From Butyrivibrio hungatei NK4A153 (GTDB lineage Bacteria; Bacillota; Clostridia; Lachnospirales; Lachnospiraceae), in the NCBI RefSeq assembly GCF_000424465.1, contig NZ_KE384198.1:1-64000 (forward strand): DNA of 64,000 bases, given 5' to 3'. Below, one piece after another: positions 8,887 to 18,655 of the stretch. The position numbers and the translations under genes were made by a program. Below the pieces are notes generated by a model, which saw nothing but the letters and a program-made list of their open reading frames with translations, had not been told where the DNA came from and did not search any database. Numbering within the stretch: the stretch's first letter is position 1; each line of letters starts with the position of its first letter.

Positions 8887-9075
8887 TTAGATCTCTTCTA
8901 CCTTTACAAGGTGTCTGATCTGCTGAATCTGTCCTCTTGTTGCGGAATTATCAGGAAGTTCAACAGAGCTGTTAAGTTTCTTAAATCCCATTGATTTTAC
9001 TGTTGCCACCTGCTTAGGAATAGCACCGATAGTGGACTTAACCAATGTGATCTTAAGCTTTTTCTCGTTTGCCAT
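8887..9075 (-). CDS. rpmD: 50S ribosomal protein L30
   Basis: uL30, a small large-subunit protein of 62 residues. Recognised by LKITLVKSTIGAIPKQ near the N-terminus and the final RHLVKVEEI. It lies between rpsE and rplO in standard spc order, with AAGGAG before the ATG. Confidence 0.97.
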   Translation of the reverse strand: MANEKKLKITLVKSTIGAIPKQVATVKSMGFKKLNSSVELPDNSATRGQIQQIRHLVKVEEI

Positions 9076-9102
9076 TGATTTATACTCCTTATTTACTAAA
9101 CC

Positions 9103-9612
9103 TTAAGCTGTTACTTCAGCAACGGACTTACCGCGCTTAGCAGCAACTTCTTCAGGTGTCTTCAACTGAGCAAGACCGCTGATTGTTGCATAAACAACGT
9201 TCTGCTTGTTGTTTGAACCAAGTGACTTTGTTCTGATGTTTCTGATACCTGCATACTCACATACCAAACGAGCAGGACCTCCTGCGATGATACCGGTACC
9301 TTCAGGTGATCTCTTAAGTAATACTTCAGCAGAGCCGAACTTACCTACGAAATCGTGTGTAATACTGTTGTTCTCATCAAGAGGAACAGTAATGAGGTTC
9401 TTAGTAGCATCTTCCTTACCCTTACGGATTGCATCCGGGATTTCAGTAGACTTACCAAGACCTACGCCAACGTGTCCGTTCTTATCACCAACTACTACAA
9501 GTGCTGTGAACTTCATGTTACGTCCACCCTTAACGACCTTAGTAACGCGCTTGATGGTAACAACTTTATCTGTCAATTCGAGCTGACTTGCATCAACTAT
9601 TGTACGCTTCAT
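9103..9612 (-). CDS. rpsE: 30S ribosomal protein S5
   Basis: uS5, at the mRNA entrance and decoding site, important for accuracy. The double-stranded-RNA-binding-like N-domain contains [20 protein letters not shown] and [20 protein letters not shown]. The C-domain has [19 protein letters not shown]. The length of 169 residues is normal. It lies between rplR and rpmD. Confidence 0.99.
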   Translation of the reverse strand: MKRTIVDASQLELTDKVVTIKRVTKVVKGGRNMKFTALVVVGDKNGHVGVGLGKSTEIPDAIRKGKEDATKNLITVPLDENNSITHDFVGKFGSAEVLLKRSPEGTGIIAGGPARLVCEYAGIRNIRTKSLGSNNKQNVVYATISGLAQLKTPEEVAAKRGKSVAEVTA

Positions 9613-9629
9613 TTGTGTTTTCTCCCTTC

Positions 9630-9998
9630 TTAGAATTCAAGGCCAGCTTCTCTGGCAGCATCAGCAAGAGCTTTAACTTTTCCGTGGTAGATATAACCAC
9701 CTCTGTCAAATACAACAGCCTTGATGCCCTTTTCCAATGCTCTCTTTGCTACAATATCACCAACTTTTGTAGCAGCTTCAATATCGTCTGTATTCTTGAG
9801 TTCTGCCTTGATGTCTTTTTCAAGAGTAGAAGCAGATACAATTGTCTTGCCGGCTACATCATCAATAACCTGTGCATATACATGACTATTGCTTCTAAAT
9901 ACTGCTAAACGTGGTCTCTCAGCTGTACCGCTGAAACGATTACGAATCTTCATATGCTTCTTAGCACGAATTTTCTGTCTTGATTCTTTACTAACCAT
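9630..9998 (-). CDS. rplR: 50S ribosomal protein L18
   Basis: uL18, which binds 5S rRNA with L5 and L25-type proteins in the central protuberance. Conserved sequences are [26 protein letters not shown] and [18 protein letters not shown]. It has 122 residues with a basic N-terminus. It lies between rplF and rpsE. Confidence 0.98.
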   Translation of the reverse strand: MVSKESRQKIRAKKHMKIRNRFSGTAERPRLAVFRSNSHVYAQVIDDVAGKTIVSASTLEKDIKAELKNTDDIEAATKVGDIVAKRALEKGIKAVVFDRGGYIYHGKVKALADAAREAGLEF

Positions 9999-10018
9999 TT
10001 TGCACTCTCCTTATCTTA

Positions 10019-10558
10019 TTACTTCTTACCTGTCTTACCAACCTTACGCTTGATAACTTCATCAACATACTTGATTCCCTTGCCCTTATAAGGTTCAGGA
10101 GCTCTCTTCTCTCTGATGATTGCAGCGTGCTGGCCAACAGCCTCTTTGTCGATTCCCTTAACAGTGATTATCTGTCCCTCAACTACTGTCTCTACTCCTT
10201 CAGGATCAGCAAGTTCTACGGGGTGAGAATAACCAAGTGTAAGAGAGAGTGTCTTGCCATTCTTAGCAGCTCTGTAACCTACACCGTTAACCTCGAGCTT
10301 CTTCTCGAAACCATCTGTAACACCAACTACCATGTTGTTAAGAAGGCTTCTTGAAAGACCGTGTAATGCTCTTGTCTTCTTCTGATCGTCAGGTCTCTTA
10401 ACTTCGATCTGACCATCTGCCTGTGAGAAAGAAATCTCAGCAGGGAAAACTCTTGTAAGGGTTCCCTTAGGTCCCTTAACAGTCACCTTATTATTTTCTG
10501 CAACTTCTACTGTTACTCCAGCAGGAACTGCGATTGGCATTTTTCCAATTCGTGACAT
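10019..10558 (-). CDS. rplF: 50S ribosomal protein L6
   Basis: uL6, near the sarcin-ricin loop and the factor-binding site. Starts [19 protein letters not shown]; the C-terminal repeat contains [20 protein letters not shown]. It has 179 residues, normal for the family. It follows rpsH by 15 bp and precedes rplR. Confidence 0.99.
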   Translation of the reverse strand: MSRIGKMPIAVPAGVTVEVAENNKVTVKGPKGTLTRVFPAEISFSQADGQIEVKRPDDQKKTRALHGLSRSLLNNMVVGVTDGFEKKLEVNGVGYRAAKNGKTLSLTLGYSHPVELADPEGVETVVEGQIITVKGIDKEAVGQHAAIIREKRAPEPYKGKGIKYVDEVIKRKVGKTGKK

Positions 10559-10573
10559 GCCCGTACCTCCAAT

Positions 10574-10975
10574 TTACCAAATGAATGCAAGAACTTCGCC
10601 ACCAACCTGCAGCTCTCTTGCTTTTTTGTCAGTTACAACTCCCTGGTTTGTTGAAATGATTGCGATACCAAGTCCGCCCAATACTCTGGGAAGCTCGTCC
10701 TTGCCTGCGTATACACGAAGACCGGGCTTTGAGATTCTCTTAAGACCTGTAATTACCTTGTCATTTCTATCAGCGCCATACTTAAGAGTGATGTGAAGAT
10801 TCTTAAAAGCTCCGTCCTCAACAACATCAAGCTTCTTAATATAACCTTCGTCAAGAAGAATGTTTGCAATTGCAAGCTTCATCTTTGAAGAAGGAACGTC
10901 AACTGTGTCATGCTTTGCAGCGTTTGCGTTACGAATTCTTGTAAGCATATCTGCAATAGGATCGTTCATTGCCAT
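10574..10975 (-). CDS. rpsH: 30S ribosomal protein S8
   Basis: uS8, a primary 16S rRNA-binding protein that in other bacteria represses the spc operon. Starts [20 protein letters not shown] and contains [19 protein letters not shown] near the C-terminus. It has 133 residues. It is separated from rpsN by 191 bp, which hold an internal promoter candidate. Confidence 0.98.
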   Translation of the reverse strand: MAMNDPIADMLTRIRNANAAKHDTVDVPSSKMKLAIANILLDEGYIKKLDVVEDGAFKNLHITLKYGADRNDKVITGLKRISKPGLRVYAGKDELPRVLGGLGIAIISTNQGVVTDKKARELQVGGEVLAFIW

Positions 10976-11077
10976 TTTAAATTGCCTCCTTAATTATTTT
11001 TGCTTCGCCTTACTACTCCCCGAATTGAGCAGAGACACGAAGCCGCAATGCGCGCTTATGTGTTTCTCTATTTTTTA

Positions 11078-11105
11078 ATTATACGAAGAATAATAACTTT
11101 GTAAA
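11078..11105 (-). promoter_or_regulatory. internal promoter candidate upstream of rpsH
   Basis: On the minus strand TTTACA, a 16-bp spacer and TATAAT lie in the long rpsN-rpsH spacer. Just upstream are a GCGGTT/AACCGC hairpin and a CCCCC-TTTT-GGGGG hairpin right after rpsN. The -10 is a perfect consensus. It would support a separate transcript for rpsH-rplF and beyond. Confidence 0.55.
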
Positions 11106-11166
11106 TATGCGGTTTCCATCCTGAACCGCTTATATTACATCCCCCAAAAGGGGGAATTCTACAGAA

Positions 11167-11352
11167 TTACCAAGATGCTTTACGTACTCCCGGAATTTCG
11201 CCCTTGTATGCAAGCTCACGGAAGCAAATTCTGCAGATTCCGTACTTTCTAAGATAAGCATGAGGACGACCACAGATCTTACAACGATTGTACTCACGTG
11301 TAGAGAACTTGGGCTTCATCTGCTGTTTCAACTTCATGGATAATTTAGCCAT
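11167..11352 (-). CDS. rpsN: 30S ribosomal protein S14 (zinc type, rpsZ form)
   Basis: uS14, a head protein. This is the short 61-residue zinc form: two CxxC pairs are seen in [20 protein letters not shown]. The type is typical of Firmicutes. It lies between rplE and rpsH. The short loop 11142-11155 (CCCCC-TTTT-GGGGG) follows its stop codon. Confidence 0.98.
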   Translation of the reverse strand: MAKLSMKLKQQMKPKFSTREYNRCKICGRPHAYLRKYGICRICFRELAYKGEIPGVRKASW

Positions 11353-11373
11353 GTGTGCATTTCCCTCCTATTA

Positions 11374-11913
11374 TTACTTTGCAAAAGGCATATTGAACAG
11401 TGTGAGAAGCTCACGAGCCTCTTCATCTGTCTTAGCTGTTGTTGTGAAAATGATATCCATACCTCTTGTCTTGTCAATCTTATCATACTCGATTTCAGGG
11501 AAGATAAGCTGCTCCTTGATACCAAGTGCATAGTTTCCTCTTCCGTCGAATGAGTTAGGGTTGATTCCTCTAAAGTCACGTACACGAGGAAGTGCGAGGT
11601 TTACAAGACGATCAAGGAAATCGTACATCTTGTCGCCACGAAGTGTAACCTTACATCCGATAGGCATACCCTCTCTCAATTTGAAGTTAGCGATTGACTT
11701 CTTAGCCTTTGTGTAAACAGGCTTCTGACCAGAAATAATAGCCATATCATTTGCAGCGTTCTCGAGAAGCTTAGCGTTTTCCTTAGCTTCACCAACTGCC
11801 ATATTGATAACGATCTTGTCAAGCTTAGGCACCTGCATTACGTTCTTGTAACCGAACTTCTTTGTCATAGCATCAACGATCTCGTTTTTGTATAAATCCT
11901 TATATCTACTCAA
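11374..11913 (-). CDS. rplE: 50S ribosomal protein L5
   Basis: uL5, which binds 5S rRNA and bridges to the small subunit. Conserved stretches are [40 protein letters not shown] and [20 protein letters not shown]. It has 179 residues. It follows rplX by 22 bp with AAGGAGG before the ATG. Confidence 0.99.
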   Translation of the reverse strand: MSRYKDLYKNEIVDAMTKKFGYKNVMQVPKLDKIVINMAVGEAKENAKLLENAANDMAIISGQKPVYTKAKKSIANFKLREGMPIGCKVTLRGDKMYDFLDRLVNLALPRVRDFRGINPNSFDGRGNYALGIKEQLIFPEIEYDKIDKTRGMDIIFTTTAKTDEEARELLTLFNMPFAK

Positions 11914-11935
11914 CGTTAAATACCTCCTTCCTTAA

Positions 11936-12265
11936 TTAGTCGATAACCTCACCGGTCTTTTTTGCGATGCGGTTCTTCTTTACAACCTTACCATTCTCGT
12001 CCTTCTCCACCTTGAATCCGATTCTGGTAGGTTTTCCTTTGTGAAGATACATAACGTTGGAGATATCAAGAGCTGCTTCGCTCTCTACAATTCCGCCATT
12101 GGGGTTCTTAGCAGAAGGCTTCTCATGCTTAGTTACCTTGTTGAGACCCTCTACAACAACCTTTCCGTTCTTTGTATCAACAGAAAGGACTTTTCCTTCC
12201 TTGTCGATTTCTCTTCCGGCGATAACCTTAACCATATCGCCCTTCTTAATCTTACTTGTTGACAT
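11936..12265 (-). CDS. rplX: 50S ribosomal protein L24
   Basis: uL24, an assembly initiator with a KOW motif (KKGDMVKVIAGREIDKEGKV) that sits by the exit tunnel. It has 109 residues. The N-terminal MSTSK replaces the longer basic tail of some homologues. It lies between rplN and rplE. Confidence 0.97.
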   Translation of the reverse strand: MSTSKIKKGDMVKVIAGREIDKEGKVLSVDTKNGKVVVEGLNKVTKHEKPSAKNPNGGIVESEAALDISNVMYLHKGKPTRIGFKVEKDENGKVVKKNRIAKKTGEVID

Positions 12266-12277
12266 CTGGGCGCCTCC

Positions 12278-12646
12278 TTATAATACTTCCGGAGCAAGAG
12301 AAAGAATCTTCATGAACTTTTTCTCACGAAGCTCTCTGGCTACGGGTCCAAAAATACGTGTTCCCTTAGGCGTACCATCTTCATTGATAACAACAGCAGC
12401 GTTTTCATCAAATCTGATGTAGGAACCGTCCTTACGACGTGTCTCTTTTACAGTACGAACGACAACAGCCTTAACAACATCACCCTTCTTTACAACTCCA
12501 CCGGGTGTTGCTTCTTTTACAGATGCAACGATTGTGTCGCCGATTCTCGCATATCTTCTTGTAGATCCACCCATAACACGGATTGTAAGAAGCTCTTTTG
12601 CACCAGTGTTATCAGCGACTCTAAGTCTACTTTCCTGCTGAATCAT
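12278..12646 (-). CDS. rplN: 50S ribosomal protein L14
   Basis: uL14, at the subunit interface. Starts [20 protein letters not shown] and contains [27 protein letters not shown] and [12 protein letters not shown]. It has 122 residues, exact for the family. Located between rpsQ and rplX. Confidence 0.99.
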   Translation of the reverse strand: MIQQESRLRVADNTGAKELLTIRVMGGSTRRYARIGDTIVASVKEATPGGVVKKGDVVKAVVVRTVKETRRKDGSYIRFDENAAVVINEDGTPKGTRIFGPVARELREKKFMKILSLAPEVL

Positions 12647-12667
12647 GATATTTCTCCTTTTTTTGTA

Positions 12668-12928
12668 TTACTTTGCACGTTCAATAATGGATACAAGTCT
12701 CCATCTCTTATCCTTGGAGATAGGCTTTGTCTCCATGACTTTAACTGTGTCACCAATACGGCACTCATTATTCTCGTCATGAGCCTTAAGCTTATATGTT
12801 CTCTTCACGATCTTCTTGTAAAGAGGATGCTTCACATGGTCCTCAATGGAAACTGTGATGGTCTTGTCCATCTTATCGCTTGTTACTTTTCCAACACGCG
12901 TTTTTCTTAAATTTCTTTCCACGATCAT
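12668..12928 (-). CDS. rpsQ: 30S ribosomal protein S17
   Basis: uS17, a primary 16S rRNA-binding OB-fold protein. Has [19 protein letters not shown] and [19 protein letters not shown]. It has 86 residues. It lies between rpmC and rplN; AAAGGAG precedes the ATG. Confidence 0.98.
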   Translation of the reverse strand: MIVERNLRKTRVGKVTSDKMDKTITVSIEDHVKHPLYKKIVKRTYKLKAHDENNECRIGDTVKVMETKPISKDKRWRLVSIIERAK

Positions 12929-12955
12929 TTCTCCTTTTTAAACCAAGCAAAAGGC

Positions 12956-13165
12956 TTAGTTAGCAGCCTTAGCATTCTGTGTGATTACAGTCTGGATTCT
13001 TGCAATATTTCTTCTTACTTCTTTAATTCTTGCTGTATTATCCAGCTGGTTTGTAGCGTTCTGGAATTTTAAATTGAAAAGTTCCTTTTTAGCTGATACA
13101 AGCTCAGTCTGAAGTTCATCAGCAGTCTTAGCTTTCAGCTCGTCTACATACTTATTAGTTTTCAT
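12956..13165 (-). CDS. rpmC: 50S ribosomal protein L29
   Basis: uL29, a two-helix protein near the exit tunnel that contributes to the SRP and trigger-factor docking area. The frame is open further upstream, but the real start is the ATG at 13165: it follows GGAAGG inside rplP and gives the expected 69 residues beginning [13 protein letters not shown]. The start overlaps the end of rplP by 11 bases (ATGAAAACTAA), so translation is coupled. [20 protein letters not shown] is the family core. Confidence 0.97.
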   Translation of the reverse strand: MKTNKYVDELKAKTADELQTELVSAKKELFNLKFQNATNQLDNTARIKEVRRNIARIQTVITQNAKAAN

Positions 13166-13592
13166 TAGATACACCGCCTTCCAAATCAGCCTTTGAAACG
13201 ATCTTGCACTTGCAAGGAAGCTTATGTGTTGCAAGACGAAGAGCTTCTCTTGCGTCGGCCTCGGCAACTCCACCGATTTCGAACATTACACGACCGGGCT
13301 TAACAACAGCTACCCATCTATCAACAGCACCCTTACCGGATCCCATACGAGTTCCGAGAGGCTTTAATGTGATAGGCTTGTCAGGGAAAATCTTAATCCA
13401 AACCTGACCACCACGCTTGATGAAACGTGTCATAGCAACACGGGCTGCCTCAATCTGGTTTGAATTGATCCAGCAAGGCTCAAGCGCAACAATTCCAAAT
13501 TCACCGTAAGTGATCTTTGTACCACGAGTAATTTTATGAGCCATTGAACCGCGGAACTGCTTGCGGTGCTTAACTCTCTTCGGCATTAACAT
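13155..13592 (-). CDS. rplP: 50S ribosomal protein L16
   Basis: uL16, which positions tRNAs between the A and P sites. Begins [15 protein letters not shown] and contains [20 protein letters not shown] and KLPCKCKIV. It has 145 residues. The ATG at 13592 shares one base with the rpsC stop (TAATG); an ATG two codons later is possible. It overlaps rpmC by 11 bases. Confidence 0.99.
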   Translation of the reverse strand: MLMPKRVKHRKQFRGSMAHKITRGTKITYGEFGIVALEPCWINSNQIEAARVAMTRFIKRGGQVWIKIFPDKPITLKPLGTRMGSGKGAVDRWVAVVKPGRVMFEIGGVAEADAREALRLATHKLPCKCKIVSKADLEGGVSNEN

Positions 13593-14263
13593 TATTTATC
13601 GCTCCCTTCCTTATCTGAATTCTCACCTGCTTTGGTCGGAAGTACTTCACCCTTGTAGATCCATACCTTAACACCAACCTTACCGTAGGTTGTATCTGCT
13701 TCTGCAAATCCATAATCAATATCTGCTCTGAGTGTCTGAAGAGGAATAGTTCCCTCGCTGTAGAACTCTGAACGAGCGATATCTGCTCCGCCAAGACGGC
13801 CTGAGCAGCAAGCCTTGATACCAAGAGCATCTGTCTTCATTGTTCTGCTCATGCAAGACTTCATAGCTCTTCTGAATGATACACGGTTCTCAAGCTGCTG
13901 AGCAATGTTCTCTGCAACAAGCTGTGCATCCTTATCGGGCTTCTTGATCTCTTTGATATCAACAAGAACCTTCTTATCTGTAAGCTTTGAAAGTTCCTTC
14001 TTAGTTACCTCGATCTCAGCACCACCCTTACCGATAACAACACCGGGCTTAGCTGTGTAAACGATAACTTTTACTCTATCTGATGCTCTCTCGATCTCGA
14101 TCTTAGAAACACCAGCTGCATATAACTTCTTCTTCAGAAATTTTCTGATATTGTAATCTTCTACAAGATTATTGGCGAAATCGCCAGATTCAGCGTACCA
14201 CTTGGAATCCCAATCAGCGATAACACCGACTCTGAGTCCATGAGGATTAACTTTCTGTCCCAT
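13592..14263 (-). CDS. rpsC: 30S ribosomal protein S3
   Basis: uS3, head protein with mRNA helicase activity at the entry channel. The KH domain is present ([20 protein letters not shown]), as is the C-terminal domain ([39 protein letters not shown]). It has 223 residues and starts [13 protein letters not shown]. It follows rplV and overlaps rplP by one base. Confidence 0.99.
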   Translation of the reverse strand: MGQKVNPHGLRVGVIADWDSKWYAESGDFANNLVEDYNIRKFLKKKLYAAGVSKIEIERASDRVKVIVYTAKPGVVIGKGGAEIEVTKKELSKLTDKKVLVDIKEIKKPDKDAQLVAENIAQQLENRVSFRRAMKSCMSRTMKTDALGIKACCSGRLGGADIARSEFYSEGTIPLQTLRADIDYGFAEADTTYGKVGVKVWIYKGEVLPTKAGENSDKEGSDK

Positions 14264-14282
14264 TCTTCGCTTCTCCTTTCAA

Positions 14283-14678
14283 TTATCTCTCGTCCAAAAT
14301 AACAGTCAGATGACTCATTCTCTTGTTGATTCTGTATGCTCTGCCCTGTGCTCTAGGCTGAATTCTCTTCATGATAGGGCCATTGCTTGCAGTACATTCA
14401 GCAACGAAAAGATTTGCTCTGTTCATTCCCTTGTTGTTCTCAGCGTTTGCTACTGCGCTGCTAAGGAGCTTGTAGATTACGCTTGAAGCATATCTGGGAT
14501 TATACTGAAGGATTGCGAGTGCTGACTCAACATCCTTACCTCTGATAGCATCCATGACAAAGCATGCCTTCTGAACAGGTATTCTTGCGTAAGATAACTT
14601 TGCAAAAGGTCTTGTTTCTTTATTGTCACGATTTCTTTCTCTTTTAATTTTAGATCTATGCTTGATTTCCATTTCCAT
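14283..14678 (-). CDS. rplV: 50S ribosomal protein L22
   Basis: uL22, whose hairpin lines the exit tunnel. Core blocks are YARIPVQKACFVMDAIRGKD, ALAILQYNPRYAS and the hairpin RIQPRAQGRAYRI. It has 131 residues because of a basic N-terminal extension of about 20 residues (KHRSKIKRERNRD). The first ATG at 14678 follows GGAGG closely, supporting the extended start. Confidence 0.97.
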   Translation of the reverse strand: MEMEIKHRSKIKRERNRDNKETRPFAKLSYARIPVQKACFVMDAIRGKDVESALAILQYNPRYASSVIYKLLSSAVANAENNKGMNRANLFVAECTASNGPIMKRIQPRAQGRAYRINKRMSHLTVILDER

Positions 14679-14706
14679 GGATTTGACCTCCTTTCATTGG
14701 CACTTC

Positions 14707-14997
14707 TTAGTGAACGCTGCTCTTTCTCTCAACGGGAGAACTTCCAGCATGTCCTCTGAATGTTCTTGTGGGAACAAACTCACCAAGCTTGTGTCCAACC
14801 ATATCTTCAGTAACATATACAGGAATATGCTTTCTTCCGTCATGAACAGCGATTGTGTGTCCAACAAAAGACGGGAAAATTGTAGAACGACGTGACCAAG
14901 TTTTAACTATCTGCTTCTGGCCCTCAGCGTTCATAGCATCTATCTTCTTGAGCAGGCTTGCGTCTGCAAAAGGTCCCTTTTTAAGTGATCTAGACAT
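14707..14997 (-). CDS. rpsS: 30S ribosomal protein S19
   Basis: uS19, a head protein that contacts S13 and the A-site finger. Starts [20 protein letters not shown], with [20 protein letters not shown] and [13 protein letters not shown]. It has 96 residues. Located between rplB and rplV. Confidence 0.98.
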   Translation of the reverse strand: MSRSLKKGPFADASLLKKIDAMNAEGQKQIVKTWSRRSTIFPSFVGHTIAVHDGRKHIPVYVTEDMVGHKLGEFVPTRTFRGHAGSSPVERKSSVH

Positions 14998-15008
14998 TTT
15001 ATTCCTCC

Positions 15009-15851
15009 TTATTTGATGGCCTTACCGTTTCTTCTTCTTACGATCAGCTTGTTAGAAGCCTTCTTAGCTTTACGTGTCTTATAACCAAGAGCAGGCTTAC
15101 CCCAAGGTGTGCAAGGGCCTGAACGTCCAATAGGTGCTCTACCTTCACCACCACCGTGAGGATGGTCGTTGGGGTTCATAACAGAACCACGAACTGTAGG
15201 GCGGATACCCATGTGACGAATTCTTCCGGCTTTACCATAGTTAATAAGGTTGTGATCGCCATTTCCTACAACACCGATTGTAGCTCTGCACTCAATGGGA
15301 ACCATTCTCATCTCGCCTGAAGGAAGACGAAGTGTTGCATACTTTCCTTCCTTAGCCATGAGCTGTGCAGCGTTTCCGGCTGAACGAACCATCTGGCCGC
15401 CCTTTCCGGGATAAAGCTCAATGTTGTGTACGTTTTCACCGACAGGAATAGCTGAAAGAGGGAGGCAGTTACCAACACGGATTTCTGCGTTAGCACCGTT
15501 CATAACTGTCATACCGTCTGTCAATCCATTAGGTGCAAGGATGTAAGCCTTTGTGCCATCCTCGTACTGGATAAGTGCGATATTTGCTGATCTGTTAGGA
15601 TCATACTCAATTCCGATAACCTTTGCAGGCATATCGTCCTTATTTCTTCTGAAGTCTACGATTCTGTACTTAACTCTGCCGCCGCATCCGCGATGTCTTA
15701 CTGTGATCTTACCCTGGTTGTTACGACCAGCCTTGCTGTTCTTAGAAACAACGAGTGACTTCTCGGGAGTCTTCTTTGTGATCTCTGAGAAATCTGATCC
15801 AGTCATGTTTCTTCTGGATGGGGTATATGGGCCGTACTTCTTAATTCCCAT
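15009..15851 (-). CDS. rplB: 50S ribosomal protein L2
   Basis: uL2, needed for subunit association and peptidyl transfer. The start [17 protein letters not shown] is at 15851, directly after AAGGAG; nine upstream in-frame codons are unlikely to be used. The conserved [14 protein letters not shown] with the functionally important His lies near residue 230. It has 280 residues. It is separated from rplW by about 185 bp containing two small palindromic repeats. Confidence 0.98.
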   Translation of the reverse strand: MGIKKYGPYTPSRRNMTGSDFSEITKKTPEKSLVVSKNSKAGRNNQGKITVRHRGCGGRVKYRIVDFRRNKDDMPAKVIGIEYDPNRSANIALIQYEDGTKAYILAPNGLTDGMTVMNGANAEIRVGNCLPLSAIPVGENVHNIELYPGKGGQMVRSAGNAAQLMAKEGKYATLRLPSGEMRMVPIECRATIGVVGNGDHNLINYGKAGRIRHMGIRPTVRGSVMNPNDHPHGGGEGRAPIGRSGPCTPWGKPALGYKTRKAKKASNKLIVRRRNGKAIK

Positions 15852-15953
15852 GATTATTTCTCCTTTTTTGTTTATCACGTGACTAGTGTAAAAAACACTT
15901 GAATCCCGGACTTTTTATTGGATTCAGCACGTATATTTTTAGTGGTAATGCAA

Positions 15954-16041
15954 ACTTCACTAAACTCGAAAGAACCTCGTTAAGTGAATTCGCATGGCTC
16001 ACACTAAGCTCGGAACTACCTCGCTAAGTGTTCTGCTCAAA
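15954..16041. repeat. two small palindromic repeats between rplW and rplB
   Basis: Two copies of the same inverted repeat: CACTAAACTCG (15958-15968) with CTCGTTAAGTG (15976-15986), and CACTAAGCTCG (16002-16012) with CTCGCTAAGTG (16020-16030). The second is followed by TTCTGCTCAAA, which contains the rplW stop codon on the minus strand. The same unit recurs at 62411-62456 and as a half copy at 27931-27950, so it is a dispersed repeat of the genome. Confidence 0.75.
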
Positions 16042-16336
16042 GTCCCTGGAAAATCTCAATATCTTTGCTGTCTTCTGTAAGCTGAACGATTGCTTTCTTA
16101 GTCTTAGCTGTGAAGCCGATTGTCATTCCACGTCTCTTCTTTCTGCCGTTGGCATTAAGAGTGTTAACCTTAGCAACCTTAGCTCCTTCAAACATTTTCT
16201 CTACAGCTTCCTTGATCTGTGTCTTGTTAGCTTCAGGATTAACAAGGAAAGTGTACTTTTTCTCGCCCATGCCGGCCATGCTCTTCTCTGTAAGAACAGG
16301 CTTAAGGATTACGTCATAATACTGTAATGCTGCCAT
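16037..16336 (-). CDS. rplW: 50S ribosomal protein L23
   Basis: uL23, the exit-tunnel protein that docks trigger factor and SRP. Core [34 protein letters not shown] and [14 protein letters not shown]. The start is the ATG at 16336, which shares one base with the rplD stop and follows GAGGAGG; the frame opens two codons earlier only with TTG. It has 99 residues. Its stop codon lies in a dispersed palindromic repeat, so the last residues (DIEIFQGL) may have been set by the repeat. Confidence 0.97.
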   Translation of the reverse strand: MAALQYYDVILKPVLTEKSMAGMGEKKYTFLVNPEANKTQIKEAVEKMFEGAKVAKVNTLNANGRKKRRGMTIGFTAKTKKAIVQLTEDSKDIEIFQGL

Positions 16337-16959
16337 TAGCAATACACCTCCTCTATCTTTGTAACTGCGTCCTTTGTAAGAACGAGTGTCTTAGCGTTTA
16401 CGATATCATACACGTTAAGTGTGTTTGTAAGTGTTGTGCTTGCTTCTGCAAGATTTCTTGCTGAAAGAACAACGTTCTTATCATTGTCTGCAAGAACAAC
16501 AAGAGCCTTACGTGTAGCCTTGAGGTTGTTCATAACCTCTGCGAACTTCTTAGTCTTGATTTCATCAAACTTGAGCTCGTCAACAACGATGAGGTTGTTA
16601 CTCTGAGCCTTGTCTGTAAGTGCAGACTTAAGAGCAGCTCTCTTCTCTTTCTTGTTCATCTTGAAAGAGTAATCTCTCGGAACGGGAGCAAATACAACTC
16701 CGCCGCCCTTCCACTGAGGAGCTCTGATAGAACCCTGTCTTGCATGACCTGTTCCCTTCTGTCTCCAAGGCTTTCTTCCGCCTCCTGAAACTTCAGAACG
16801 TGTCTTAGCTTTCTGTGTACCCTGACGTTTGTCAGCAAGCTGCTGAAGAACTGCCATGTGTACGAGATGTTCGTTTATTTCAACACCGAAGATAGCATCG
16901 CTTAAATCAAGCTTACCAACTTCTTTGCCTTCCATATTATAAACAGATACGTTTGCCAT
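16336..16959 (-). CDS. rplD: 50S ribosomal protein L4
   Basis: uL4, which lines the exit tunnel and in many bacteria represses its own S10 operon. Core [40 protein letters not shown] and [13 protein letters not shown]. It has 207 residues. Lies between rplC and rplW; overlaps rplW by one base. Confidence 0.99.
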   Translation of the reverse strand: MANVSVYNMEGKEVGKLDLSDAIFGVEINEHLVHMAVLQQLADKRQGTQKAKTRSEVSGGGRKPWRQKGTGHARQGSIRAPQWKGGGVVFAPVPRDYSFKMNKKEKRAALKSALTDKAQSNNLIVVDELKFDEIKTKKFAEVMNNLKATRKALVVLADNDKNVVLSARNLAEASTTLTNTLNVYDIVNAKTLVLTKDAVTKIEEVYC

Positions 16960-16985
16960 CTGTTTGGTCCTCCTTTCGCGTTCTA

Positions 16986-17669
16986 TTAACCGATAACCTT
17001 AACGGTTTCCTTGATTGTAACAAGTCCCTTCTTAGGTCCCGGAATAGCGCCCTTTACAAGAATAAGATTCTTGTCTGCATCTACTCTTACAACCTCGAGA
17101 TTCTGAACTGTTACCTTAACACTACCCATGTGTCCGGGCATTCCCTTACCTTTAAATACACGGCTGGGATCTGAACTTGAACCATTAGAACCCTGATGAC
17201 GGTGGAACTTGGAACCGTGAGCCATAGGTCCTCTATGCTGACCATTCTTCTTAATAGCGCCCTGGAATCCTTTTCCCTTTGAAATAGCTGTTGCGTCAAT
17301 CTTGTCGCCTTCAGCGAAAACGTCAGCCTTGATCTCTGCACCAAGTGCATACTCAGAAGCATTCTCAAGCTTGAATTCTCTTACATATCTCTTGCAAGAA
17401 ACTCCTGCCTTCTTGAAATGTCCCTGCTCAGCCTTTGTTGCTCCATGGCGATGAATAATTGTCTTGTTTCCGTTTTTGTCCTTGTTAACGATTTTTTCCT
17501 TCTTGTCAACAAAGCCAACCTGTACGGCACTGTATCCGTCGTTCTCAACAGTCTTGATCTGTGTTACTACACAAGGTCCTGCCTGAAGAACTGTTACAGG
17601 AATAAGTGATCCGTCCTCTTTGAAGATCTGAGTCATTCCGACTTTAGTAGCTAAAATAGCCTTCTTCAT
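16986..17669 (-). CDS. rplC: 50S ribosomal protein L3
   Basis: uL3, one of the earliest assembly proteins, reaching the peptidyl transferase centre. Starts [20 protein letters not shown] and contains [30 protein letters not shown] and [10 protein letters not shown]. It has 227 residues, about 18 longer than usual; the extra part is a charged segment near residues 55-75 ([20 protein letters not shown]). Confidence 0.98.
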   Translation of the reverse strand: MKKAILATKVGMTQIFKEDGSLIPVTVLQAGPCVVTQIKTVENDGYSAVQVGFVDKKEKIVNKDKNGNKTIIHRHGATKAEQGHFKKAGVSCKRYVREFKLENASEYALGAEIKADVFAEGDKIDATAISKGKGFQGAIKKNGQHRGPMAHGSKFHRHQGSNGSSSDPSRVFKGKGMPGHMGSVKVTVQNLEVVRVDADKNLILVKGAIPGPKKGLVTIKETVKVIG

Positions 17670-17866
17670 GTTTCTACCTCCTTATTACATCTACAGCGGA
17701 TGCGTACTACGTTCGCAATGTCGTTTAATTACCTGCAACGTTTTGGTAATTCTCCAGTTATCACGGCATCATGCGCCTTGCATCATACTAGTAGAGGTGT
17801 GAATAGTTACCTGTTTTATATTTGATAAATTGATACGGATTGCTCTATGTCTTATGACACCTTGTA
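17670..17866 (-). other. structured rpsJ-rplC spacer
   Basis: A 197-bp gap inside the S10 operon. On the minus strand it can form AATTACC/GGTAATT around a 10-base loop and GCATGATGCC-type inverted repeats. No consensus promoter or terminator is evident. It could carry control of rplC or rplD, but I see nothing decisive. Confidence 0.3.
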
Positions 17867-18178
17867 TCACTTCATCTTGATATTGATATTTACACCTGCA
17901 GGCATCTCGAGTCTCTGAAGAGCCTCAACTGTCTTTGATGTAGGTGTGATGATATCGATAAGTCTCTTGTGTGTTCTCTGCTCGAACTGTTCTCTGGAAT
18001 CTTTGTATTTGTGAACCGCTCTTAAGATAGTAACAACTTCCTTCTTAGTAGGAAGGGGTACCGGTCCGCTTACCTGAGATCCGTTCTTCTTGACTGTCTC
18101 GATAATCTTCTTGGCTGATGCATCAACAAGCTGGTGATCATAAGCCTTAAGTGTAATTCTCATTACCTGATTTGCCAT
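17867..18178 (-). CDS. rpsJ: 30S ribosomal protein S10
   Basis: uS10 (NusE), a head protein that also joins the NusB antitermination complex. Core [40 protein letters not shown] and [20 protein letters not shown]. It has 103 residues. First gene of the S10 operon after a long leader; AAAAGGAGG precedes the ATG. Confidence 0.99.
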   Translation of the reverse strand: MANQVMRITLKAYDHQLVDASAKKIIETVKKNGSQVSGPVPLPTKKEVVTILRAVHKYKDSREQFEQRTHKRLIDIITPTSKTVEALQRLEMPAGVNINIKMK

Positions 18179-18458
18179 AAAAAAAGTCGCCTCCTTTTCG
18201 CACTTTTATATACAAGTACGACAAGCGGTGACTGTACACTCTCCCGTGTGTGTCCTACGACTTAACACAAATTAAGGCCATAGAATCCCTACACGTCGTT
18301 TCTGCCTTGGGTTAGTCGGCAGACTTAATTGTCTGTACAGTGACTTGTCGTCAGTTTGTTTGACCACATCAGTGGTCTCTAGACATTCGCTCCACGGAAA
18401 ACCTGCTTAACTGGATGAAAGCAGCAACCTCACGCTTCATAGCTATCATGTCACAGCG
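18179..18458 (-). promoter_or_regulatory. S10 operon leader RNA
   Basis: About 280 nt are transcribed before rpsJ. Foldable parts on the minus strand: GACCAC-TGAT-GTGGTC near the 5' end; TCTGCC/GGCAGA; and a long-range pairing of ACGACAAG with CTTGTCGT reinforced by ACTGTACA with TGTACAGT, which would enclose most of the leader. In gamma-proteobacteria and some Firmicutes the S10 leader is an L4 target; here L4 control is an inference from position. Confidence 0.55.
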
Positions 18459-18464
18459 TTTATG

Positions 18465-18493
18465 ATTGTAAAACATTTTAAAAGTATATGCAA
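18465..18493 (-). promoter_or_regulatory. S10 operon promoter
   Basis: On the minus strand TTGCAT, a 17-bp spacer and TACAAT. It is the only good sigma-A match between the divergent methyltransferase gene and rpsJ, and would start the whole rpsJ-to-secY transcript. Confidence 0.75.
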
Positions 18494-18655
18494 CCACTTT
18501 TTATAAATTAATCACTTTTATGCAAAAATAGGTGTTTTTAGCCAGTCTTTCTTGATGTTTTTTAACATCATTTCCTATCTCTCGATTTCTGTATCATATA
18601 GAAGCTTCTTTATATTATAATAGGCAATGAAAATTTTAGTCAGAAGGAAAAAAAT

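Noticed and set aside
18179-18655. A tRNA or small stable RNA gene in the long rpsJ upstream region
   Set aside because: No cloverleaf or TTCGA-type T-loop is seen; the region is explained by a leader, the promoter and a divergent upstream region.
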